Origin: Siphonodentalium dalli | Taxonomy: Eukaryota; Mollusca; Scaphopoda; Gadilida; Siphonodentaliidae | DNA: 64,000 bases | Assembly (NCBI GenBank): GCA_032622095.1 | Contig: CP136066.1 | Span: 191,198,816 to 191,262,815 of the forward strand | Direction of reading: 5' to 3' | Notes under the pieces: model-generated | Seen by the model: only the letters and a program-made list of their open reading frames with translations | The model's database searches: none | What the model was told of the DNA's origin: nothing | Shown here: positions 23,090 through 34,739 of the stretch, one piece after another | Layout of the letters: each line of letters begins with the position of its first letter | How positions within the stretch are numbered: the stretch's first letter is position 1 | Position numbers and translations under genes: made by a program

Positions 23090-24308
23090 GGCCTAAGGTA
23101 TATATTCTGCAACATTCATCCGTCTCATCTTTGGTGCCGAAGGGGAGGCGTCAACTGTCTGCTCCTCTCTAGAAAACTGGATACCACACTGCTCCCATGA
23201 CGAACAGAACTTTCCCGAGAGACAAATTTGGCAGCAGCAAGACAAATCTCGATTCCTATATTGACTGGTGGGAGTGTCAGTCCAATAATGAATCTCTTGC
23301 ACTTCTGGGTCGATTTCTTTCAGTTTTGGGATGAGATCTTCTAGAAATGTAGCAATTGTGTGACAAATCTTGTCCATCCCCTGACCTGAAATATACCACA
23401 ACCGGGTGCAGCGTGGCCGACGTTTGACTCCAATATGCAGACTAGATAATCAAATAATGACTTACAAAAATAGATTTCGACAAAGTCCATCGGTATCAAC
23501 ATGTGGTGCTTCGGCAAATTCTCTTTCAATTGATTTTCTCTCTGAATTGATTTATCAACAGATGAACGTGCTCTCTGGACTCTTCCACTTCTCCGTCCAT
23601 TATTGAATTGAATTAATCCTTTCCCTTCTTTTCCGTCACAATTATCGTCTTCTTACCATCTTCTCCCGTCCGCCTCCACTCCGGCAGTTCGGATAACAGT
23701 TCCCGAACGGATTTTGCGTATGATCCATTGTCTAGAACCAGATAATTTTCAGGATTCCCACTCATCTTAATCCCGGAAGCTCAGATTGATTTAACTTTCA
23801 TGGCCATATTCTGGTGACCGATGCATAGACACGTATTTCTGGAAAGAAAAGGTGTCGGAAATATGTTTCTGGGTCGGAGGCAACAAAATGTTTTAAAAGA
23901 GACTGAATCCTTTGTCTTTTCTGATTTGAATTTGTCGAAAAGATTTTGCATGTAGCCTGTCAGAATCATCACCTGCTTCTTTTTGCCCGTGGTTTTATAT
24001 TTCGTGCAATCTTTCTTACCATGCTCTGTTCTACAGTTATCCTCGCGTGAGATAAAATCCACAACTTTCCCCCGAAGCATTGCCGAAGTCTCACTACGTC
24101 GTACATGGGAAACAACATGTGATTTCGAACTGGCATAGCGCAGTGATCGCTTACTCAACCCAGTTTCTCTATTCATCTCAGTCACGCATCGATGCTTCCG
24201 CAAGATGTTGCCAGACACAAATCTGTGGAGGACTTGTCTCTTGTTCCTCGACATTTGCTTCTTAGTTTCTCCAACTTCAGCAGTTAGCACATTAGCAAGA
24301 AGTAGTTT
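23090..24308 (-). pseudogene. Unnamed transposon-like gene, C-terminal portion
   Basis: Minus-strand coding runs from 24,308 down to 23,784 in one frame, then in other frames to about 23,093. Landmarks in order are KKQMSRNKRQVLHRFVSGNI, HRCVTEMNRETGLSKRSLR, VVDFISREDNCRTEHGKKD, LRPRNIFPTPFLSRNTCLC + IGHQNM and, after frame changes, EIHYWTDTPTSQYRNRD. From memory, multicopy invertebrate and fish proteins share this order: a Lys/Arg-rich region, a FxxRDDxSRxTxGKKD-like block, a LRPxxV...xxTCLCxxHxN block, and SDGPxxQYxN. I know no family name. Its N-terminal part continues at 28,693-29,226, beyond foldback element B. Frame changes mean this copy is dead. It is either transposon-encoded or a host gene spread by duplication. 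Confidence 0.55.
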
Positions 24309-27300
24309 TAGTCTGGTCGATAAAAGGTTTGACCTAGAACAAATTTGGACTAAGTTGGTTTGTATACCATTTTGAAGAGGAATATATCCTTTATAACATA
24401 TCCAAAATCCGCCAAAATCCGCATTGAGCATTTTTTGTGATTCAAGATGGCGTCCAAGATGGCTGCCATTTTCCTGTAAGTCATCTTGATGCAATTATAG
24501 TGAGAACATCTTGTCATATGTATACACATGTATACATTTTTATGAAGCTAAGACATAACGCCACCTTTATGTGCAAAATTGGAACTCCCCGTCCAAGATG
24601 GCCGCCAAAATGGCGACCGGAAGTCGATTTTTTACGTTTTTTTACTAATATCTTTAAGATAAATTTCTGTGGTTTGGAACTGGTTGAGAATTGTTTCTTT
24701 ATTTTGTATTTAGCATGTTAACTGACCATTGGATCAATGCAATATGCTGTTCGTTGGGTCCACACCCATTCCGATCACTCAAAAATTCGATTTTACAAAA
24801 CGCGGTATAACATTTCACAAAAGATCCCCGAGATTCTAATCATATTTCATCAATAAGTGGGAAGAACTGTGTAATGTAAGTGATGCATTCTATATCTTAT
24901 TGATATCCGAACTCAATGGTACCAAAATTGTCACTTTGGATCCAAATGGCTGCCAAAATGGCCACCAAAATATGGAAAATCGTAATTATTATCCCAGCGT
25001 GCCATGCAACCGCTTACAAGTTGTGGTGATGCACACAATTGGCTATTCTGTCTTATATAGCTTGAGTACTAACATTTCTGATGCACCATGGGTATGTATT
25101 ACTATTTTAACCACTGAAATTACCAGAATTATTCGAAATTTTCTGTCAGAAACCGGATATCAAAATCAGCAAAAAATCGATGTTCATGTTTGAGCCATTT
25201 TTTAAAAGTAAAATGGAACTATGTTTGGTATCAAAGATGTTTATTATTTTGATATGTGTTACATGTGTCACACTGAGTTATTTTAGACAATATTACTCAT
25301 GATGGCTTCCAAAATGGCAACCAAATTTGGTAAACATTATTATATACATATGTGTATATACATGGTGTATATGTATACATAATCAATGGTGACTCACATG
25401 CTACTTAATCAACTAAATGTTCTATTCTGGTGGTCCTGGTACCCTACGAGACATGACAAGTTCATTTTGAGGAATGCAATATGGATTTTGCCAAAATGGG
25501 CAGAACGTGGATACGAACTGAAAGGGATCATATTATGTGGCTATTCTGGCCCATTAGCATCAACATTGATCAACTTAATACAGTGTGTATGTCTGTTGAC
25601 TGTATGGTCATAGGCGAGGTGAGTAGATATACATGGAGTTATTGTATCCATGAATCATGTGAATAGTTATACAATGTGTGACCATATGGTCATGGATGGG
25701 ATGTCCATAGTGAGGTATAGGTATATAAGGAGTAGCAGTATGGTGATGTGTGAGGTGAACATGTTTTCAGTGAGTGGCTGTCTGGTCATTGAAGTGGTGC
25801 GTGGTCATAACGAGAGCAGCTACACTGTCCTGTATGTATATATGGAGTAACTGTGTGGTCAGGGGTGGGCTGTACATATGTACATCGGGTGGCTGTATTG
25901 TCATGGGTGGGTGTATATGTATACATATGTTGGATGTATGGTAATGGGTGGCTGTATGTATAAATAAGGTGTGGTTGTATGGTTATGGGTAATGTGTATA
26001 TGTGTACATGGAATGACTGCACGGTCATTGTTGAAGTGTATATGCATACATGGAGTACACTTTGATGGCCATTGGCGGCTAGTGTATATAGAGAGTGACC
26101 TCATGGTGATGGGTGGGATGTCTATGTTTATATGTAGGGCCTATTGTATTGTCATTGGTGGTGTATACAAGTATACAGTGAATAGCTGAATGCTCATGGA
26201 GAGGGTGTATATGTATACAGCGAGTGGTGGAATTGTCACGATTGAGCTGTATATGCAAGTCTGAAGTACGAATGGCCGTGTGTTCGGGGTATTGGTATAG
26301 TTAGAAGCTGTGGCCTTTGATGAAGTATATATATATACACCTGGAGTGATACTGTGGTCATGGGTGAGGTGTATATGTATATCATGAGTGACTACATGGC
26401 CATGACACGGCCTATATGTACATAGGCATATAGGTATATAGGTATATAGGGATTGACAGTATGGCAACATTAATGGCTGGGTGAATTGATATACAAGGAG
26501 TGACTATGATCACGAATGTGGTTTATGCGTATACAGCAAGAGGCTGAATTGCCATGGGTCAGGAGTATGTGCAAGTCTGGAGTGTATGAATGGCCGTATA
26601 CGCGGTATGAGACATTGATATATCCAGAAGGGCTGTAAGGCCACTTTTGTGAGGTCTATTTGTATATACATGAAGTGACTCTATGGTTTTGGGTTGGGTG
26701 TATATGTATATCTTGAGTGGCTATATGGCATCGGGTGTCGCAAATATGTATATATATACAGGGAGTGAGACTGTATGACCACTGGTGATGCAAATAGGTA
26801 TACACGAAGTGATGTATGATCATGGATGTAGCGAACAGGTATGGAGTGACTGTATGGTCATCAATAAGGTGTATATGTATATCTTTAGTGGCTGTATACT
26901 GTATAGCTATGCATGTAACAAATAAATATACATGGTGTGACTGTATGGCCTATGGTTAGGCGAATGTGTATACAAGAGGTTACATTGTGTCCAAATATGT
27001 AGTGAATATGTATAGAGGTCATGTGAGGTGTTGGAGTATACCTGGTGTGTCTGCATGGCTATTCACGGCTATAGGGCCATGCGTTGGTGTATGGGTAAAC
27101 CCCATTGTGGCTGTATGGATGGTAATGGGTGATGTGTATGTCTATACATTACATGACCATTTACGCGGTGTTCATGTATATATGGAGTGACTGCATGCTC
27201 ATGTGTGATTTGTACTGGTGCACCTTTGTGTGACTATCGCTTTCCACAATAACTCAAGGATATGTTAATCGATTGATGTAATATCAGAGTGTTCTCCACA

Positions 27301-28692
27301 TTAATTGCGTTTTATATGCAATGTGAAGAAAACGGTTTTCCTGACAATAGTTTATTAGTTAATAATTTTTTATGCTAATGAGCCAGAGTAGCCACATAAT
27401 ATGATACCTTTCAGTTCAGTTACAACGTTCTGTCTGTTTCCGTTAAAAACATGGACAGAATCACAAAAGAGGTGTTCGGCAAAATCCATACTGCATCCCT
27501 TAAAATGAATTTGTCGTGCCTAATAAGGTGCTGGGACAACCATAATATAAGATTAAGTTGTCAGTTGATTAAGTAGCATGTTTAATAACCAAGTGAGTCA
27601 CAATTTGCTACCATTTCGGAACAGCAGAGAATAATGTTCGGAATATAAACGTTTTACCAAATTTGGTTGCCATTTTGCAAGTCATCTTGAGTAATATTGT
27701 CTAAAACACCACACAATGCCATATTTAAGGCATATCAAAATAAAAAAGAACATTTGATACTAAAGATAGTTCCATTTTACTTGAAAAAAATGGTCCAAAC
27801 ATGAAAAGTGATTTTTTTTTGCCGAAGTTGATGCTGTTTGTGATAGAAAAATCCCATAATTCTGGTAATTTCAGAATAGTAAATAGTAAAAATTAATCAA
27901 GGTGCATAAGAAATGTTGGTATTCAATGTATATAAGACAGAATAGTCATTTGTGTACATCACCACAACTTGTAAGCGGTTGCATGGCACGCTGGGATAAT
28001 AATTACCATTTTCCATATTTTGGCGGCCATTTTGACAGCCATTTTGAGCCAAACTGACAATTTTGGTACCATTGAGTTCGAATATCAATAAGATATAGAA
28101 TGCATCACTTACAATTCACAGTTCTTCCCACTTCTTGGTGAAATATGACCAGAATCCCAAAGGGAATCTTTTGTGAAATGTTATACCGCGTTTTGTAAAA
28201 TCGAATTTTTGAGTGATCGGAAGGGGTGTGGACCCCACGAACAGCATATTGCATTGCTCCAATGGTCAGTTAGTATGCTATATACATAATAAAGTCACAA
28301 TTCTTAACCAGTTCCAAACCACAGAAACTTATCTTAAAAGTATTAGTTAAAAACGTAAAAAAATCATTTCCGGTCGCCATTTCGGCGGCCATCTTGGATG
28401 GGAGTTCCAATTTTGGCACATAAAGATGGCGTTATGTCATAGCCTCACAAAAATGTATACATGTGTATACATATGACAAGTTGTTCTCACTATAATTGCA
28501 TCAAGCTTGACTTATAGGAAAATGGCAGCCATCTTGGACGCCATCTTGAATTACAAAAAATGCTCAAAGCGGATTTTAGCGGATTTTTGATATATTATAG
28601 AGGAGAGCTTCCTCTTCAAAATGGTATAAAAACCAACTTAGTCCGAATTGTTTCTATGTTGACCCTAAAATTTGAGTTTATCGACCAGACTA
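24309..28692. mobile_element. Foldback element B, inserted into the unnamed gene
   Basis: The ends are TAGTCTGGTCGATAAA and TTTATCGACCAGACTA, flanked on both sides by TTT (24,306-24,308 and 28,693-28,695). Stems of about 1.2 kb (24,309-25,580 and about 27,330-28,692) are inverted copies, with CCATTTTCCTGTAAGTCAT paired to a diverged partner near 28,510 and GCATTGAGCATTTTTTGTG to CACAAAAAATGCTC-type sequence at 28,550. Unlike A, only one minisatellite arm (25,590-27,230) remains. The inverted centre (GACTATCGCTTTCCACAATA) is followed almost directly by the right stem. 4.38 kb, with no coding region. Confidence 0.8.
25590..27230 (+). repeat. ~42-bp minisatellite of element B
   Basis: Same unit family as element A and in register with it. 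For example ATAACGAGAGCAGCTAC, GTGTGGTTGTATGGTTATGG + GTAATGTGTAT, and GTATATGCATACATGGAGTA follow the order of the A left arm at 10,290-10,500. A GCGAGTGGTGGAATTGTCA unit aligns to 10,649. Local expansions such as CATATAGGTATATAGG lie at 26,427-26,450. Confidence 0.85.
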
Positions 28693-29226
28693 TTTCCGCT
28701 CACAGCAGGGCGACTCTTTCGCGTTATATTAATAGTTCTTAATTCGGCGTGCGTTTTGGTGTTAAGGGGTTGATTGTGTTGAATAGACGTCGATTGTATT
28801 CTGAAATCCACGCATCTTCTGATTTGGTGTTTTCAAGCGCCTCCTTGTTCTGCTTAAATCTGTTTCTATTTGTTGATTTATGTGTATGCCCTGGCGAGTG
28901 CACGTTGTCTGACTTTCCTCAAACCGCCGGCTTTATTGGACTTGGATGGTTTGAAGTTGAGTTCTACAACACGAGAGTGTGGTTGACATTGCTGCTGGGC
29001 ATTGATCTGCGTGTTAACTGGAACGTTCGTTGCAAGCATTTTCTCAGCCTTCACAGCCTGTTCCGCTCGTTTGCCTTTCTGTTCCGTTCTATGCCTTTGT
29101 TCTCACTAAGACATGCAACTGGAGTATCGAATTTCATCACCATGTGTGTTTCTTTCTGTATTCAGGATTCTTACTCATCTTTCGTTCTCTGTATGCCTTC
29201 TGAATTTCTGCTCTCGACTTGCCCAT
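28693..29226 (-). pseudogene. Unnamed transposon-like gene, N-terminal portion
   Basis: The minus-strand ATG at 29,226-29,224 opens MGKSRAEIQKAYRERKMSKN + PEYRKK, a basic, coiled-coil-like start typical of the unnamed family whose remainder lies at 23,090-24,308. Further frames give RVVELNFKPSKSNKAGGLRK + VRQRALARAY and EYNRRLFNTINPLTPK. Several frame changes and stops (TGATGA after HTW) show decay. The segment ends exactly where element B begins, and the coding sense resumes on its other side. It was one gene before the insertion. Confidence 0.5.
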
Positions 29227-29229
29227 GTT

Positions 29230-29640
29230 GAAAAATAAAGAGGAAAATCGTCAACACAATAATCGAAGATCTCCCAATCAATCCAAGTATTCCAGTGTTC
29301 AAGAAATAAATATTCCATTATGGGTCACAATCGTAATTCTACATTCATATTCGTTATTATGTGTAAGAGAGAAGTCACCAGAGACGTGGCGACAGGTGGG
29401 GGACTAGTTCCCCCAACTTTGGTAAAATATTCAACATTTGGAAATTTCATACCTGACACAACCTTAGTTGGAAATTTACATCAAAAATAGGTTGAAATTG
29501 TTCTCATAGTTTAATTTTGTTTAACTAATGTCTGATATGACCATCATTTAGGGGGGTGTCAGGTTGGAAATCGGAAATCTTGAGGCCAGTCTATATGCTT
29601 ATGGTCCTACATTTGGTAAATATTTTGGACTTTTGATTTT
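29230..29640. other. Non-coding; remnants of a dispersed repeat
   Basis: No gene is seen. GACCATCATTTAGGGGGGTG + TCAGGTTGG at 29,539-29,567 is the reverse complement of the core of the tandem unit at 32,674-32,935, so this holds a single diverged copy of that repeat. Confidence 0.5.
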
Positions 29641-31605
29641 ATATTTCTAACATTTCCACCAACCGGACCGAACCATGGTCTGTGCGGTTGGTCCTGGGGC
29701 CCTTCAAATTGTCCACCCCCGCCATCGGGGATGGTAGTCCCTGTATCGGGGAAATCCTTGCGCCACTCCTGAGAAAGTGGGAGATTATGTTATGTGATAA
29801 ATTCACAATGCAAATAAATGGAACGAGCAACTTTCTCGGTTTTATCATCCATGCGGAGTAACTCTATCCTGATCTTGAATATTTGCTATCTATAGCTAGT
29901 GTACTGTGATGGCGGGAAATTCAATTTGCACGCATTAGTTAGAGATTTTAATTTAATTAAAAAAATGTTAAATTAAATTTTGTTTTGTTCTTTAAATTAT
30001 AATAATCTGAACAATACAAAAAAGAAAACAAATTAAAAAAAAAGTAGAACGAATTTCGAACGCACACAGCTAGATTTGAAATCACGAAGGGTAACCACAC
30101 GACCACCAAAGCTGTATAACATAGCGTGTTCGCAAAACGTGCTGTTAATTCGTTTCTCTAGTTTGATGACCGTGAATAATGAATATGACATTGTCAATCC
30201 ATTTTCATTATAATTTACATCGGGTATGGTTTATTTGGTAATTTATTATAGCGCCTGATAGTAAGTGATACTGATCAACACCCAGGTTTATTTCTTCTAT
30301 TATTTGCCGTGTCAGTTTAAGGCTCCATGGTAGGCGCGGTTGGTCCTGGGACCCTTCAAATTGTCCACCACCACTCCATCGGGGATCTAGTAGTCCCTGT
30401 ATCTGGGAAATCCTTGCGCCAACCCTGACCAAGTGGCAGATTATGTTATGTGTTAAATTCACAATTCATGCGGCGTAAATATATCCTGAACTTGAATATT
30501 TGCCATCTTGAGCGCACTGTTATGGCAGCAAATTCAATTTGCACACACATATTCTAGGAAAACAGCATGAGTTTAATAAAACAAATTTGATTGAAAAGAA
30601 TTATTTGAGGAGAAAAAAAGTTAAATAAAGCGAGGAGTTAAAGGGGTACTGTACCCAAGATGTTGTTGTTGGTTTCTATAATCCCCGAGTCGGAGAATAA
30701 GGTAACAACTTTTCCATTTTTTGAAAGTCTGTTGAGTACGAAGTATTGTTACGGATGGCAAATTTACCGGAATGCAAAAATACAAATTGTCGTTGTCGAG
30801 TAATTTTTGTACAGTTTTCAACCAAATGAATCAAATAAACATTATATTATATGCTTAGTAGTCCCATATACTCATTTAAGTTAGTGTATGGTCACTAGTC
30901 AATGAGTGGCTTGGGTTTTCTCCCCGTATAAGCATAATGTTTCAAACGATCGTGTGTGCAATTGTTTTATTAATCCAGTATCCTCAATTATAATTTGATT
31001 ACGTTTTGTACACGGAAATTCCAATTTTAAGAGACGCCATTTTATGGCTGGAGCCATAAAATCAATTTATATTAAATTATTAACTTTTAAATTATTAAAT
31101 TTTAAGATAGCCTATTAACCTGAGCGTTTACAGAATACATCTTCGACTCAAATTACTTATATTTCTATATAGTATCGATACTAGATCGGTGTTATCACCG
31201 GGAATTTATTGAAAATGGCGTACAGTACCCCTTTAAATCTGACCCCAAAAAAAAAAATAAAAAAAAAATATATATATATTTAAATTAAAAACAAAAAGTT
31301 TAAATAAATTTGTTATTAAATCATAATAATTTGATCAATACAAACATGCGGAATAAAAAATAAGAAAACAATTTAAATAAAAGGAACTAATTTCGAACTC
31401 CCCGCTAAATTTGAAATCACGCGTGGTGACCACACGGCCACCAAAACTTACAACATTGCGTGCTGTTATAACGTACTCTCAATCCATTTTCATTATAATT
31501 TACATCGGGCATGGTTTAATATCTTTTGGTAATGTATTAGTCATACTAATAGTCACTGTGATAGTGATCAATTACCAGGTTTATTTTTTCTGTTCAGACT
31601 ATTGA
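29640..31605. repeat. Two interleaved ~300-bp repeats, each present twice
   Basis: Repeat P (29,640-29,941 and about 30,320-30,547) shares TTGGTCCTGGG(G/A)CCCTTCAA + ATTGTCCACC and AAATCCTTGCGCCA. Repeat Q (about 29,942-30,310 and 31,255-31,605) shares AATCCATTTTCATTATAATT + TACATCGGG and a GTTTATTT(C/T)TTCT end. Order is P-Q-P', then about 700 bp, then Q', which suggests duplication of a P-Q unit with later insertion. In Q a tRNA-like stretch is read on the minus strand (30,040-30,115 and 31,385-31,442): TGG(T/C)CGTGTGGT followed about 40 bases on by GTTCGAAAT. Confidence 0.6.
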
Positions 31606-32673
31606 CGAGTTTTGTCGTATAAATAAATCAATATAAATATAAATTATCATACACTGTCGATTACTTCGTTTTGTCCTCAATCTGGATGATATTGTTCAAA
31701 GGACTCTATTAAAATATAGTATTGACATAGTTGTTGTTTTAATATTTCAAGCAATCAAATAGATGACAAGTGTTCAGTTCTTTATCAGGTAGCTGAAGCT
31801 GTTCAAACCAAAAGTGTGGAACAGACGACGTACCGCGGTATGTCAAAAACTCATTACTTTTGAATTTTTCTCACCATCTAAATAGGTCGATCAATATCTG
31901 AACTACCTTTCACGAGCATTATGTAACCCAAAAAGACGCATCGAAGTAATGAAAAATACAACTGTGAATACGTGTGTGTCCCAAACACAAAATAGCCATA
32001 TGCGCGACATGGAACAGAAAAGAGCGTTTCGCGGTAGTCTATTCCTGATATGGTAGCAATAAAGAGCGTTTGTCTGACTTCTGGCGAAAAGTTGAAAACT
32101 GCTGAAAAACGACTGACTTTGGCAAGTGTTTTTCGGAACATATGAAGTCCTACATCAATAGTTCGTTTATTTATCGACCTATCGTATCCGTCGCTCCAAG
32201 TTACGTAGGAAAAATATGGAGGTTTGAATGAGCCATGTCTGTTTAACAAACATGCTTACCTTATCACTGATGCAAGTTCTCGACAATTTTGATCTACTTT
32301 TGCTCGCTTAACATACAAAAAAGACTTTCTTCAATTGATATTAAAAACCATTGACAGATTACCGTTTCTACCGACAGGTGGCGTTTCTACTATGTATATG
32401 AACTAAAATTAGACCAATCTTTGACCGTTGGGTTCAGTGTTTGGTTCCAAATCCTGGCGACATTGGTTCGATCCCCACTCAAGTTGGTGAAATATTTTTA
32501 ACATAATTTTGGCAATTTTGTTTTGTTTTTATATTAAAATATAACCTTTAAGATGACATTGTTCAGTAAATTGTGTGAATGGAAGCAATTTTTCAATCTA
32601 AATGTTACTTTTGTCTAAAAATGTATTCAGATAATAATTTCATAATATATAGGCATAATATCATTACTAATTT
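31606..32673. other. Unassigned; one dispersed repeat copy
   Basis: About 31,960-32,075 is the reverse complement of about 39,705-39,800. Shared runs include CTACCATATCAGGAATA(G/A)ACTA, AACGCTCT(T/G)TTCTG and TTGTTTGGGAC/TTGTGTTTGGGAC. A 123-codon minus frame (31,878-32,249) runs through it, but I recognise no protein. GGTTCGATCCCCAC at 32,466-32,479 is B-box-like without a convincing A box. Confidence 0.4.
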
Positions 32674-32935
32674 GGTCTGAATACAACAAAGTTCCCACCT
32701 GACACCCCCCTAAATGATGGTCATTTCAGTTAAAAACATTAACGATAATTAACAAATGATGGTCTGATTACAACAAATTTCCCACCGGACACCTCCCCCC
32801 TAAATGATGGTCATTTCAGTTAAAAACATTAACGATAATTAACAAATGATGGTCTGAATGCAACAAATTTCCCACTTGACACCTCCCCCCCCCCCCCCCT
32901 AAATGATGGTCATTTCAGTTAAAAACATTAACGAT
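32674..32935. repeat. 3 x ~88-bp tandem repeat with a poly-C run
   Basis: Units starting GGTCTGA(A/T)T(A/G)CAACAAA lie at 32,674, 32,761 and 32,851. Each contains CACCCCCCTAAATGATGGTC-type cores and AACATTAACGATAA. The third has a C run of about 16 (32,884-32,899), likely length-variable. Confidence 0.8.
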
Positions 32936-33339
32936 AAATTATGTTGACCAAAGCTAGTTTCAGATCGAACTGAGTATGATTAATATCCTGATTGATTTTC
33001 ATTGTTGAAAGTTATGATATTATTATATATTGCGAAACATCCAGGTGTGATTTCGCCACGACGATTCTCCAAAATGCGATCGCATGTTACTATATGAATG
33101 GCATTCATGGAAATTGCATGAGTGCTTTTCCAAAAGAACATGCAATGATATTTATTATTATTAGTATCATAGAGTTAGGTGTTCATTGTTTGAATGAATG
33201 GTAATATTACCCAGACTAAATTGCCTTGTGGATATGAACTCCTTCAATAAGTGATGCTACAAGAAGCCACTGGCGAAGCTCCGCTGAAATAATTTGTTTT
33301 AACATGGTAACGTAAGTATCGGTAACGTAAGTGTCGTTT

Positions 33340-33778
33340 TGCACTGTTTAAGTTGACGTATTTTCCAACAGCCTAAAATATCTTCGGTCTGTCTCAATAA
33401 CACCATACAAATATGGATATCATTTGAACCGGTTCATTGACCACATTGTGATGGTTACAGTTATGCCCAGTGCCAATGCATTCTCTTATATATGCGAGTC
33501 GACCATAAGTCGCCTCACATATATAAGAGAATGCATTGGCCTAAAACAAATCTTTTTTAACACTTTTTACCATTTTGTCTTACATTCTTTAACAATTTTA
33601 TAATTTTGTCTTACATTTTTTAACAATTTTTATAATATTTTCCTACATTCTTTGACATTTTTATCATTTTTAATATGTGTTAAGCCAATGCATTCTCTTA
33701 TATATGCGAGGCGACCTATGGTCGACTCGCATATATAAGATAATGCATTGGCACAGGGCAGTTCTGTTGGGTAAAGGG
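33340..33778. mobile_element. Nested-palindrome MITE, copy E2 (piggyBac-type right end)
   Basis: Two ~75-bp palindromes (33,472-33,540 and about 33,683-33,753) are in opposite orientation and separated by a T-rich spacer. The right end reads TGTTGGGTAAAGGG followed by TTAA, as in copy E3. Outer-arm sequence at 33,350-33,470 is the reverse complement of the E3 right arm (CCTAAAATATCTTCGGTCTG + TCTCAATA). The left terminal repeat has eroded. Confidence 0.7.
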
Positions 33779-33789
33779 TTAACGGAGAT

Positions 33790-34727
33790 GGTCGGGCGTA
33801 GGTCATGCAAATAACTTGTAGTCGATGGGCCATAACCAAATACAGGGAGGGAACAACATTTGACCGACGTCCAGCCCAGTTCAACAATTCAAAATCCCGT
33901 TCAGCACTTTATTGGCTGCAGTTCAGCAGATTCCACCGAACGGAGCTTAGGGAAGTTAGTTGGGTATATATATGTTGTACATGTACAATTGACTTTTTAT
34001 CGACGGACCATAACCAAATACAGGTGATACTATTCCACATCACATCAGCAATTCAAACTCCCGTTCAGTACGTTATTGCATGGTACATGGCTCAGATTCC
34101 ACCGAACGTAGTTTAACCGATTTTAACGAAGATAGATGTTGTGAAAATGAGTTTATCGATGGAACATAACCATATACAGGGAGGGAACACCATTTGACCG
34201 ACCACCACCCAGTTCAAAATCCTGTTGAGCACTTTATCTGGAGCAGATCAGCAGATTCTCCAAACAAAAGTCTGGTATAGGTTTGTGTAAATGACTTGCA
34301 GTCGATGAACGATAATCAAATACAAGGAGGGAACACCATTTGACCACGTTCACCACAGTTCAGCAGTTCAAAATTATGTTCACCACGTTAATTGTTACAG
34401 TTCAACTGATTCCATCGAATTCAGTTAAACTGATGTTTCACGAAGATCGTCGGGTATACGCTGTGCTTTGCGAGATTCTTTGAACTGTTCCCGATAAATT
34501 CCTGAACGTGATTTTGAACTGCTGAACTGGAGTGGACGTCAAACGGTTATACCCGACTATATTCGTGGTATATAACAGTTATATTACGTCCCATTTACAC
34601 AACATCGTTATAACTGAGGTAAACGGAAATCGGGGAAATCATCTGATCAGCATTTTAGGTGGTTACCTGCTGTCCAGCAGCTAATGCTAATTCAGCGATT
34701 TATGTACACCCCGATATCTTAACAATG
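33790..34727. repeat. Degenerate tandem repeat, partly inverted
   Basis: A block of about 150 bp, ATAACCAAATACAGGGAGGG + AACA(A/C)CATTTGACCG followed by CAGTTCA...TTCAAA(A/C)TCCCGTTCA, recurs from about 33,834, 34,011, 34,167 and 34,314. From 34,480 the same words appear reversed (CCTGAACGTGATTTTGAACT + GCTGAACTGG). The reversed part continues after the LINE insertion (35,440-36,060), so this is a palindromic repeat locus with the LINE in one arm. Confidence 0.65.
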
Positions 34728-34739
34728 CCTGCGGCGAAA

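Noticed and set aside
32430-32490. Possible tRNA gene with GGTTCGATCCCC
   Set aside because: A T-arm-like word is present, but no acceptor stem pairing or A box can be matched.
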